From CAYVBJ01 sp964415185 (lineage in GTDB: Bacteria; Bacteroidota; Rhodothermia; Balneolales; Balneolaceae): a stretch of 7,191 nt of DNA. Below, piece after piece: positions 1 to 5,751 of this stretch. Position numbers and translations under genes: made by a program. The stretch covers positions 1-7,191 of the forward strand of contig CAYPZI010000141.1 in assembly GCA_964415185.1 (NCBI GenBank), in the 5' to 3' direction. Below the pieces are notes generated by a model. It did no database searches. It worked only from the letters and a program-made list of their open reading frames with translations, and was not told where the DNA came from. Position 1 is the stretch's first letter; the number at the start of each line of letters is the position of its first letter.

Positions 1-39
1 CTTGCAATCCGCTACTGCTCTTATACTTGACCGTTATGC
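1..39 (+). repeat. Right arm of an attC-like site (cut by window edge)
   Basis: This stretch contains CTTATAC (20-26, L'-like), a 6-base spacer (27-32) and GTTATGC (33-39, R'-like, matching GTTRRRY at all but one position). Its reverse complement begins GTGGCATAAC, then a spacer, then GTATAAG. The left arm at the end of the S41 gene reads GTGGCATAAC, ATCG, GCTATAAG. The two arms therefore match, with one extra C in the L'' box, which is the usual extrahelical base of attC sites. By integron logic this is the end of the preceding cassette's attC, and the S41 cassette begins at position 34. Confidence 0.55.
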
Positions 40-90
40 CACATTAGATTAGACTCAAACTCACATAACCAATATCTTAAAAATTAATAG

Positions 91-1503
91 ATGAAGATTA
101 AATTAAATTTTAAGCCAACTATTTTTCTTATTGTTATTCTAATATCTTGTCAGCAGTCAAAAAAAGAAAAAAATATTGATGGAGTTTGGACTCAAGAAGG
201 ATACGGTAGACTGATATCAATTAAAGATTCAACATATACCTATTTTAATACAACTGAACAGTCTTGCATACCACTTATTGCAAATGGCGTTTTAAAAGAT
301 AGGTTTCGTGTAGTAGATTTTAAGAACGACAAACTCATTTTAAACCCTGGAGGTATTGTTGACTATCATTTTAGAAGAACAGAAAAACTTCCAGAAATAT
401 GCAGAAATAAAGACACGAAACCTGACCATTCACCCGAAGTGAATTTCAATGTTTTATGGAATACCTTCAATACACATTATGCGTTTTTTGAACAACGCGG
501 TATAGATTGGAATAAGTTAAAAACACAATCGCAAATAAAATTAAAAGAGATTCGAACCGATAAAGAATTATACGACTTTTTCGCAAGCATTTTTAGCACC
601 TTTAATGATGGTCATATAAAATTAGACGTGCCTGATTCATTGGTCACATCAAAAATTTCAAATGAAAAATCAAAAAATAGGAAATCAAAACACGAGGTCA
701 TCAAAGCTATTACAACGACCTACATTAATAAACTCAAGCGTTATAATGGAGGCGTTATACAATGGGGTGCTTTAAAAGATGAAAAAATAGGCTATATCGT
801 GATTACGGATATGAACAATTTTTCAAATTATGTATCTGAATCAAATTTATCACCAAAACAATTTTGGGATGAATATAAAACCGTTTTAGAAACTAAATCA
901 GGTTTAACTCAATTGGATGATGAACTCAAAGGCGTTGATTATGTTATGGATACCATCTTATCAGATTTATCAGAAACTCAATCTGTGATTATTGATTTGC
1001 GTTTTAATGGTGGCGGATATGAAACTGTTGCGTTAAGGTTGTTGAGTTATTTTGTCAAGCAGCCCAAACATATTTTATCGATTAAAGCAAAAAAAACTGA
1101 GGGCTTTACAAAAGTCCAAGAATATGTCTTAAACCCTGCAAAACATATTTATCAAGGAAAAGTATCGATATTAACAAGTCATAATACGGCAAGTGCAGCC
1201 GAGATTTTTGCGCTTGGCTCGATGGCTTATCCGGAAATTAAACGTTTTGGCTCTTCAACAAATGGAATATTCTCTGAAATATTATGGAAAAATCTTCCTA
1301 ATGGTTGGGAGTTTAGTCTATCTAACGAAATTTATAGCGACCCTAAAGGAAACGAATATGAAATCAAAGGTATTCCAACAGACTTTAATATCGACTATCT
1401 AAAAGACAGAAACGATTTTTACAATAGCTTTTACGAAGGAAATGAATTTAAAGATATTGGAATCGAAAAAATAATAACGTGGCATAACATCGGCTATAAG
1501 TAA
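91..1503 (+). CDS. S41-family (C-terminal processing / tricorn-like) peptidase, lipoprotein
   Basis: This 470-residue protein probably acts as a serine protease anchored in the cell envelope. The N-terminus has a basic start, a hydrophobic stretch (about 9-19) and a lipobox LISC with the modified cysteine at residue 20. Residues 30-100 form a small N-terminal domain of unknown role. The S41 core follows: FNDGH with a conserved histidine at 175, DLRFNGGG at 302-309, and NTASAAEIF with the likely catalytic serine at 368. A late segment, KGIPTDF (426-432), resembles the conserved G-[IV]-x-P-[DT] element of the family. I see no clear PDZ domain, which places it nearer the tricorn/IRBP-like S41 proteins than classic CtpA. 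The ATG at 91 is preferred because the signal sequence starts right there, behind an A-rich leader (78-90). The gene is markedly AT-rich. Its last ten codons (IITWHNIGYK) run through an attC-like left arm, so the C-terminal tail is probably supplied by the recombination site. Its substrate cannot be inferred. Confidence 0.88.
   Translation: MKIKLNFKPTIFLIVILISCQQSKKEKNIDGVWTQEGYGRLISIKDSTYTYFNTTEQSCIPLIANGVLKDRFRVVDFKNDKLILNPGGIVDYHFRRTEKLPEICRNKDTKPDHSPEVNFNVLWNTFNTHYAFFEQRGIDWNKLKTQSQIKLKEIRTDKELYDFFASIFSTFNDGHIKLDVPDSLVTSKISNEKSKNRKSKHEVIKAITTTYINKLKRYNGGVIQWGALKDEKIGYIVITDMNNFSNYVSESNLSPKQFWDEYKTVLETKSGLTQLDDELKGVDYVMDTILSDLSETQSVIIDLRFNGGGYETVALRLLSYFVKQPKHILSIKAKKTEGFTKVQEYVLNPAKHIYQGKVSILTSHNTASAAEIFALGSMAYPEIKRFGSSTNGIFSEILWKNLPNGWEFSLSNEIYSDPKGNEYEIKGIPTDFNIDYLKDRNDFYNSFYEGNEFKDIGIEKIITWHNIGYK
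1479..1500 (+). repeat. Left arm of the S41 cassette's attC-like site
   Basis: GTGGCATAAC (1479-1488, containing R''-like GCATAAC), spacer ATCG and GCTATAAG (1493-1500, L''-like) lie inside the 3' end of the S41 gene. The TAA stop follows at once. The first ten bases are an exact reverse complement of 33-42. No matching CTTATA plus GTTATGC arm is visible downstream to 1656, so the right arm is lost or strongly diverged. Confidence 0.5.
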
Positions 1504-1656
1504 TTGATGTTTAATTGATTAACCGAAAATAAAAGTGTAAAAAGATTTTGGTGCGACGGAGTTGATCCTATTCCGTTTGACTTAAAATCATTGTCAAAAA
1601 AAAACAGAACTTGAAACGCCCTTTTTCAGTTGTAAGAATAGCACTATATTTAAGTC
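1504..1656. other. Short intergenic spacer between the S41 gene and the TA module
   Basis: No gene is visible in these 153 bases. They begin just after an 8-bp direct repeat copy (TAATTGAT at 1501-1508 and 1512-1519). A segment at 1548-1563 (TTGGTGCGACGGAGTT) resembles the reverse complement of the sequence just after the toxin gene (TTGGGCGGAGTT, from 2188-2199), allowing for four inserted bases. This makes it a candidate degenerate left boundary of the toxin-antitoxin cassette. Confidence 0.35.
1645..1652 (+). promoter_or_regulatory. Possible Bacteroidota-type -7 element for the TA module
   Basis: TATATTTA matches the Bacteroidota -7 consensus TAnnTTTG at seven of eight positions. It lies only four bases before the antitoxin ATG, so a transcript from it would be nearly leaderless. 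There is no convincing -33 box, only a T-rich run at 1622-1626. An AT-rich background makes a chance match likely. Confidence 0.2.
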
Positions 1657-1893
1657 ATGTGTAAATTAAAGACTAAATTAATCGATAAAATCAACAGCAC
1701 CAAGAATAAGGAGTTGTTAAAGGAAGTATATCGTTTGCTGGAGATGGAATTCGATGATAAAGATAAGATTTATAAATTATCAAAAGAACAAAAAACTGCC
1801 ATCAAGGAAGCTAAAAAGCAAATCATGCAAGGGGACTTTTTAACCGATGAGGAATCGAACAAAGCGACCGAAGCATGGCTAAAAAGAAAGTAA
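1657..1893 (+). CDS. Type II antitoxin of the RelE/ParE-toxin module
   Basis: This 78-residue charged, mostly helical protein has an N-terminal helical region (LIDKINSTKNKELLKEVYRLLE). A C-terminal part follows with YKLSKEQKTAIKEAKKQI, then GDFLTDEESNKATEAWLKR. The pattern of an LS-x-EQ segment, a basic helix, then G-x-x-LT-x-E and a final helix is typical of the short antitoxins that precede ParE-like toxins in Bacteroidota. The N-terminal part probably dimerises and binds the module's own operator, and the C-terminal helices probably wrap the toxin. This is family knowledge, not shown here. It overlaps the toxin gene by 19 bases, which implies coupled translation and autoregulation as one operon. 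The ATG at 1657 is the only start that keeps the full N-terminal helix, though no ribosome binding site is evident. Confidence 0.75.
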   Translation: MCKLKTKLIDKINSTKNKELLKEVYRLLEMEFDDKDKIYKLSKEQKTAIKEAKKQIMQGDFLTDEESNKATEAWLKRK

Positions 1894-2189
1894 TCTGGTC
1901 AAAAAAAGCCCACCTCGACCGGATGGAAATTCTCGAATACTGGATCGAACATAATCAATCAAAAACGTACAGTGAAAAGTTTTTTAAGCTATTCAAAGAG
2001 GCTTCCAACCTGATTGGTCAATATCCGAATATCGGAAGACCTACCGATCTGCCGAGAACACGAATTAAAACTGTACGTGATTACATGATGATCTATGAAG
2101 AATTAAAAGACCACATTGAAATTCTGACCGTCTGGGACAGCAGGCAAGATCCGAAAAAGCTGAAAAAAGTATTGAAGAAGAAAACATAA
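1875..2189 (+). CDS. RelE/ParE-family type II toxin
   Basis: This 104-residue protein follows the ParE/RelE pattern closely. It has VIWSKKAHLDRMEILEYW at residues 6-23, a second helix with YSEKFFKLF, and IGQYPNIGRPT at about 47-57. The core strand comes next (RTRIKTVRDYMMIYE, about 62-76), followed by the C-terminal strand ILTVWDSRQDPKKL. The family includes ribosome-dependent mRNA interferases (RelE) and gyrase poisons (ParE). The strong DY-x-x-x-YE and VWDSRQDP elements fit the ParE-like branch, but the target cannot be settled from sequence. The start ATG at 1875 lies inside the end of the antitoxin gene, the usual arrangement for this module. The lysine-rich C-terminus ends just before an attC-like site, so the pair has the layout of integron cassette cargo, where such modules are thought to help keep arrays from being lost. 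Confidence 0.85.
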   Translation: MAKKKVIWSKKAHLDRMEILEYWIEHNQSKTYSEKFFKLFKEASNLIGQYPNIGRPTDLPRTRIKTVRDYMMIYEELKDHIEILTVWDSRQDPKKLKKVLKKKT

Positions 2190-2193
2190 CTCC

Positions 2194-2325
2194 GCCCAAC
2201 ACCGGCTAAGAAAACATGTGGGCTGACAGGGTAAAATGAACATTTTAGAACGCAGCAAAAACTGGTTCTCAGTGACTGAGGTGTATTCCAAAACCCGCAC
2301 GTTTCTTAGCTGCGAAACGTTGGAT
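2194..2325 (+). repeat. Complete attC-like recombination site after the TA module
   Basis: GCCCAAC (2194-2200) matches the R'' consensus RYYYAAC exactly, and GTTGGAT (2319-2325) matches R' GTTRRRY exactly; five bases of each pair (CCAAC with GTTGG). Inside them, GCTAAGAAA (2205-2213) is a perfect 9-base reverse complement of TTTCTTAGC (2302-2310), in the place of L'' and L'. Further in, GTGGG (2218-2222) pairs with CCC-g-CAC (2294-2300) with one bulged G. The total length of 132 bases lies within the known range for attC sites. The loop holds two smaller inverted repeats, TAAAATG-AA-CATTTTA (2232-2247) and CTCAG-TGA-CTGAG (2268-2280), as expected for a variable terminal structure. The spacers are uneven (4 and 8 bases), which is unusual. 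On either strand the structure could also act as a bidirectional transcription barrier between the converging genes. Confidence 0.6.
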
Positions 2326-2340
2326 AAGAATTCATCCAAC
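2319..2340. repeat. Perfect inverted repeat at the array/chromosome junction
   Basis: GTTGGAT (2319-2325) and ATCCAAC (2334-2340) form a perfect 7-bp inverted repeat around an 8-base centre that contains GAATTC. It shares the R' box of the attC-like site. A neighbouring 7-bp inverted repeat (ACGTTTC 2299-2305, GAAACGT 2314-2320) is mutually exclusive with it. Either might end minus-strand transcription after the response regulator gene, but neither is followed by a clear T-run, so a terminator role is doubtful. Paired boxes of this kind also resemble the simple binding site of an integron integrase. Confidence 0.4.
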
Positions 2341-2377
2341 ACTTCCTCTTCCACAAGCTGGTTCAATACATTCATTA

Positions 2378-3133
2378 TCACCAGATACTGTTTTTGATGC
2401 GATCTGCATAGCCGCGGCTTACTTTTATCCGTTCTTCATTTTCCATGATGGCAGTAAAACCGCCATAAGCATCGGAATCCAATTCCTGCAACTTTTCCAC
2501 GGCAATGATGGCGGACCGGTGAACCCGCACAAATCGCTCCGGATCCAATAATTCATCCAACTCACCCAGCCTTTTACCACATAAATGCTGCGTCTCCGCT
2601 AAGTGAATGCTTGTATAATCTCCATCAGCTTCCAGCCAGATGATATCGTCGCACCGGATGGGAATAATTTTGTTACGGCTGCGGACAAATATCCTCTCGG
2701 GAAACCATTCCCGGTTTTGAGCTTGTTTAATGGCTTGTTGTACCTGATCAGTACGATTGCCGGTTGGTTGTTGAAGGTCTCTGTTTAGAACTCGCTGCAG
2801 GGCTTCATCAAACCGCTCTTTGGTGTATGGCTTCAGCAGGTAATCTACTGCGTTTACCTCAAAAGCACGCAGGGCGTATTTATCATAAGCTGTTGAAAAT
2901 ATGATATCAGGCAGCGTTTTGAGTTTGGCGAGCAGTTCAAAACCGGTCAGCCCTGGCATCTGTATATCCAGAAAAAGCAGATCCACCGAATGGCTTTGCA
3001 AATAATTAGCTGCCTCTTCGGGATCACCAAAAATCTTTTGCACCGTTATCTTTTTATAATCTGAGAGATACTCAAAAATAATTTCTCTTGCGGGTGCCTC
3101 GTCATCAATAATTACAACCTGCGTTTTTTTCAT
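2378..3133 (-). CDS. LytTR-family DNA-binding response regulator
   Basis: This 251-residue protein has a receiver domain (about 5-118) and a LytTR DNA-binding domain (about 147-250), joined by a glutamine-rich linker (119-145). The acidic pair D10-D11, the phospho-acceptor D56 (in FLDIQMPG), the switch threonine T81 (in FSTAYD) and K101 (in LLKPY) are all present, so the receiver looks functional. The LytTR part shows IIWLEADGDYTSIHL and the conserved FVRVHRSAIIAV. Regulators of this type normally bind promoter repeats and are phosphorylated by a LytS-type kinase. Its start lies two bases after the stop of the kinase remnant, so the two were cotranscribed. The kinase is broken, leaving this regulator without a local partner; it might be fed by another kinase, act unphosphorylated, or be drifting. 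Targets are unknown, though its own operon is a natural candidate. Confidence 0.93.
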   Translation of the reverse strand: MKKTQVVIIDDEAPAREIIFEYLSDYKKITVQKIFGDPEEAANYLQSHSVDLLFLDIQMPGLTGFELLAKLKTLPDIIFSTAYDKYALRAFEVNAVDYLLKPYTKERFDEALQRVLNRDLQQPTGNRTDQVQQAIKQAQNREWFPERIFVRSRNKIIPIRCDDIIWLEADGDYTSIHLAETQHLCGKRLGELDELLDPERFVRVHRSAIIAVEKLQELDSDAYGGFTAIMENEERIKVSRGYADRIKNSIW

Positions 3134-3135
3134 TG

Positions 3136-3597
3136 TTACGGGGTTGATGTATGATTCATTGGTATATAAAAATAAACAGAAGCTCCGCCTTCACGATTTT
3201 CACGTATCCGAAGTTTACTATCATTACCATATTTGTTAATCAATACCTGATTGGTATTTCGTATTCCGATACCGTTGGAGGAGAGAGCCTCATCAGGATT
3301 TATGCCCCTGCCGGTATCCGATATTGATATTTTCACCATCCCCTCTTCCTGATCGACTCTAACATCAATGGTACCGGCTTTATTGGTTGGGTTGATGCCG
3401 TGTTTCACCGCATTTTCAACCAGCGGTTGAATGATCATAGGGGGAATTGACAGATCAACGAGGCCGGAATTTTTGTATATATTATAGGTCAACCGGTCTC
3501 CCATTCGTTTTTTTTCAAGCGAAAGATAGGTTTTCGTAAAATCGAGCTCTTCATCCAGTTGGACGGTCTCTTTTTCGAAACTATCCAGCGAACTGCA
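3136..3597 (-). pseudogene. LytS-type histidine kinase, ATP-binding 3' fragment
   Basis: This is the catalytic half of a sensor kinase. Read back from the stop, the frame is family-like up to about 3588 (LDSFEKETVQLDEELDF, then YLSLEKKRMGDRLTYN), a stretch that in intact kinases follows the histidine helix. The HATPase domain shows the N-box in PLVENAVKHG, the G1 box DTGRGI and the G2 box NGIGIRN, all intact. The first ATG in frame (3504, MGDRL) is an internal methionine of the family and not a true start. Upstream of about 3588 the frame turns into non-family sequence (HSHHVC) that is really the membrane part read out of frame. A fragment translated from 3504 would lack the phospho-acceptor histidine and the dimerisation helices and could not autophosphorylate. 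An 8-base A run (3508-3515) is not the cause, because family sequence continues across it. Confidence 0.82.
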
Positions 3598-4040
3598 TAC
3601 ATGATGTGAATGGCGGAGAAAGCAACGGCATAGATCAAAAAGGTGCTCAGCATAATCCAGTACCTGTTTTCGAAAAATGCTTCACCCAGCCATTCAATTG
3701 TAAATAACAGGTCAAATGCCCAAATAAAGGTGTAATACCAGGCATAGCTTACCAGAATTCCAATACCAATATGAAGTAAAAACAGGTACCGGGCTTTCAT
3801 ATCATAAAATTTCTGCACCATCAAAAACCAGACCGGTATCATATATACAATGAGTATCAGTGTAGCTACCAGTTCGCCAACAAAAATTCCTGAAAACGAA
3901 GCCTCATTGCTGCTTGCTATGATAGAAGTGTTCAGTATGGTGTAGATCAAACCGAAAACCACAGTCAAGCCGATGCCGGTTAGTGTAACGTCGGGCCGGC
4001 TATTCATGTGATCTTTTTGATCTTTGGTATCAGTATCCAT
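3489..4040 (-). pseudogene. LytS-type histidine kinase, membrane sensor 5' fragment
   Basis: This 183-residue reading frame is the N-terminal part of the same kinase. After a hydrophilic start there are four hydrophobic segments at about 20-42, 52-75, 84-112 and 128-151, the usual membrane module before a His_kinase (PF06580-like) domain. Natural sequence ends near IHIMYAVRW (145-152). The last 30 or so residues, from about VSKKRPSNW to the stop, are a frame-shifted reading of the kinase segment ETVQLDEEL, so they are not genuine protein sequence. The histidine-containing segment, with its HFLFN-type motif, is in none of the frames here. The start ATG at 4040 lies 21 bases after the CPBP protease stop, so the gene belongs to the same minus-strand operon. 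Confidence 0.82.
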
Positions 4041-4061
4041 TATTGCTTTTATTTTTCGGAG

Positions 4062-4913
4062 TTATGAGAATAATACGGGAAATGTCATGATAAAACCATG
4101 AACCAGGGCCGAGCTTAAAAAGCCGCCGCCCTTCTCCCGGATAATGCCAAAACAGAGTCCCGAAATAGTAGTCCACATGCCCCAGGCCCAATGCAGAGGT
4201 TCTCCCGGTTCGATAACATGTCCCAGCCCGAAAATCAGCGAAGCCAGAATCAATCCCCAGCCAAATTGAAACCCGAGTATTTCAAATGGTTTTCCAAAAG
4301 CCACATTCAGCCGGTGTTGAATATAGGCACGATATTTAAACTCCTCGGCCAGCCCCACAAATACCAGCATCGTAATCACCCCGGCAGCTTTGGTATTTGC
4401 AGGGTGAATTGCCCAGATTAAGATTACTGATAAAACAGGAATTAAGATAATCCATGTGCAATCTTTAAGCGTAAATGAGCTCTCATCCACCACAGGTTTT
4501 TTACGAAACAGGATCAGCAATAAAAACAGGGCTAAAAGGTGCCAGGCAGCAATAATGAAACCTCCTGTCCAGCTCTTATACGTATATCCCATAAACCGGA
4601 TAACCGGGAACGACAAAATGGTTACCGGTATCATTACAATCATGGCTTTGCCCGCTCTTCGAAGCGCAGTGTACAGATTTACCGGCTTGAATAAACGTAC
4701 ATGTCTTTGTCCTTTCAAATCGGTAAGGGAAATAGCCGCCATCGGTACCAGGAAAGTGCCCAATAAAATGGATATAACCGGGAGGGCCAGATTTTGGTTT
4801 TGCCATGTTTTAAAACAATCTATTGAATTTATCAGCCATATTACCACGATGGAAGCCGTAAATACCAACAGTACTTCGAACACTATAGATGTTTTGCTTT
4901 GCTTGGATATCAT
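4062..4913 (-). CDS. CPBP-family (CAAX-type) intramembrane metalloprotease
   Basis: This 283-residue protein with about eight hydrophobic segments is a member of the CPBP/Abi family (related to Rce1). The family motifs are in the C-terminal half: EEFKYR at 190-195 (motif EExxxR), FGLGH at 228-232 (motif FxxxH, glutamate and histidines being the catalytic or metal-associated residues) and ALVHGFIM near 269-276 (third motif histidine at 272). The third motif normally reads HxxxN, but methionine stands where Asn is usual. Bacterial members cleave or modify membrane-linked substrates and are often found beside peptide or bacteriocin genes, but the substrate here is unknown. The ATG at 4911-4913 overlaps the TGA of the TPR gene (ATGA), which supports this start and implies translational coupling. 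Confidence 0.85.
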   Translation of the reverse strand: MISKQSKTSIVFEVLLVFTASIVVIWLINSIDCFKTWQNQNLALPVISILLGTFLVPMAAISLTDLKGQRHVRLFKPVNLYTALRRAGKAMIVMIPVTILSFPVIRFMGYTYKSWTGGFIIAAWHLLALFLLLILFRKKPVVDESSFTLKDCTWIILIPVLSVILIWAIHPANTKAAGVITMLVFVGLAEEFKYRAYIQHRLNVAFGKPFEILGFQFGWGLILASLIFGLGHVIEPGEPLHWAWGMWTTISGLCFGIIREKGGGFLSSALVHGFIMTFPVLFS

Positions 4914-5698
4914 TTCTCAGCCAGTTTTGGCAGCAGGTAGTATTTTACCCATCCATACTCGGGATCGAGTTCCAGGGCTTTTTCATAGGCTTGCATTGCC
5001 TCTTCATATTGTCCTTCTTCTTCGTAAGCCTGTCCCAGCCATGCGTACACCTCCACCCTGCCCCAATGCGGCATGGTCGGATCTTCCGGTGTAAATTTTT
5101 CAAATTGTTTAGCAGCCTTTTGAAATTGAGTGACCGCCTTTTCAGTATCACCGCCAAACATGGAAGGTGTAAACAACAGCCCTGTCCCGTCCAGCATGAG
5201 CACACGCGGATTATCCGGTGCTAATTCAAGTGCCTTATCGATTTGTTTATTCGATTTCGGCCCGTACTTCATTCCTGCAAACATGCCGCCGCTTGCTTTC
5301 ATCCCGTAGCTGCCGGAAAGCAGGGCATGTGCTTCGGCAAAATCGTTTTTTAATTCAATGGCCTTTTCCAAATGATCGATGGCTTCATCCAGGTATTGTT
5401 CTTTTTGCTTTTTATCCAATTCTGAAGGCAGGGTGCGCAGCCTGTAGCCCGCCAGGCCGATAAAATAGTGCGCCTGTGCCCGCAAATCCCGTTCATCCAA
5501 AAAGGAGTTAAATTGATTGCGTGACATTACTATCCGATCTATATCCTGATCAACTACTGCCTGCTCAAGTTGTTTGCGGGCCTCTGTAAAATGTGCGGTT
5601 TTGTCAGAATTTGTGTTTTGTGACATGGCTATAATCGGAAGTCCGACTACTATCATCACAATGACGGTTGATATGAGTATTGAGTTTAATGATTTCAT
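4910..5698 (-). CDS. Secreted or membrane-anchored TPR-repeat protein
   Basis: This 262-residue protein has an N-terminal hydrophobic segment (about 6-25) that reads as a signal peptide ending near AMSQ, so the body is probably periplasmic. Tetratricopeptide-like repeats follow: a first helical pair around 70-90, EAIDHLEKAIELKNDFAEAHALLSG (about 105-129), SNKQIDKALELAPDNPRVLML (149-169), and a strong C-terminal repeat, YAWLGQAYEEEGQYEEAMQAYEKALELDP (218-246). A glycine/methionine-rich insert (GMKASGGMFAGMKYG, 132-146) interrupts the repeats. TPR proteins are scaffolds for protein contacts; this one may serve the receptor or the protease beside it. It starts 53 bases after the receptor stop and overlaps the CPBP gene by four bases, so all three are likely one transcript. 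No ribosome binding site is evident, as is usual in this phylum. Confidence 0.8.
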   Translation of the reverse strand: MKSLNSILISTVIVMIVVGLPIIAMSQNTNSDKTAHFTEARKQLEQAVVDQDIDRIVMSRNQFNSFLDERDLRAQAHYFIGLAGYRLRTLPSELDKKQKEQYLDEAIDHLEKAIELKNDFAEAHALLSGSYGMKASGGMFAGMKYGPKSNKQIDKALELAPDNPRVLMLDGTGLLFTPSMFGGDTEKAVTQFQKAAKQFEKFTPEDPTMPHWGRVEVYAWLGQAYEEEGQYEEAMQAYEKALELDPEYGWVKYYLLPKLAEK

Positions 5699-5751
5699 GA
5701 TAGATTGATTTTTTATGATTTATGGTTTGTTAAGTGGTGATAGAACTTTGG

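Larger units (their letters stand above)
34..2319 (+). mobile_element. Probable distal end of an integron gene-cassette array (two cassettes)
   Basis: The segment holds two compact plus-strand units, an S41 protease gene and a toxin-antitoxin pair. Each is closed by a box pattern of the form RYYYAAC, AYCG, GCTA(TA)AG, which is the left arm of an integron attC site. The left end of unit one (TTATGCCAC, 34-42) is the reverse complement of its right-hand box (GTGGCATAA, 1479-1487), as expected when an integrase cuts between G and TT of the R' box. The last site (2194-2325) has both arms. The segment is more AT-rich than the minus-strand operon to its right. Toxin-antitoxin pairs are known as frequent cargo of chromosomal integrons. 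The integrase and attI site are not in the window, and the attC of the first unit has lost its right arm, so the array may be old or partly decayed. The integron assignment is an inference from box geometry. Confidence 0.55.

Noticed and set aside
1193..1402. Plus-strand frame of 69 codons inside the S41 gene
   Set aside because: It overlaps the catalytic serine region of the protease in another frame and shows no features of its own.
2299..2340. A classic rho-independent terminator between the converging genes
   Set aside because: The two 7-bp hairpins overlap and exclude each other, and neither is followed by a T-run on either strand. The attC geometry explains more of the sequence.
2103..2381. 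A 92-codon minus-strand frame starting GTG inside the stop of the LytTR gene
   Set aside because: It runs antisense through the end of a convincing ParE toxin and through the attC-like inverted repeats, and from about residue 45 it looks like random sequence rich in Cys and Phe. Its first 20 or so residues look protein-like, so a gene remnant is not fully excluded.
3502..3504. ATG at MGDRL as the start of a free-standing small ATPase-domain protein
   Set aside because: Family sequence continues upstream of this methionine in the same frame, so it is an internal residue of a broken kinase and not a gene start.
3508..3515. The 8-base A/T run as the cause of the kinase frameshift
   Set aside because: The downstream frame reads as good kinase sequence on both sides of the run, so the frame change lies about 70-90 bases further upstream, at the deletion junction.
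4456..5094. A 212-codon plus-strand frame
   Set aside because: It lies opposite the CPBP and TPR genes, both with clear family motifs and a natural ATGA overlap. Its translation has no domain-like pattern.
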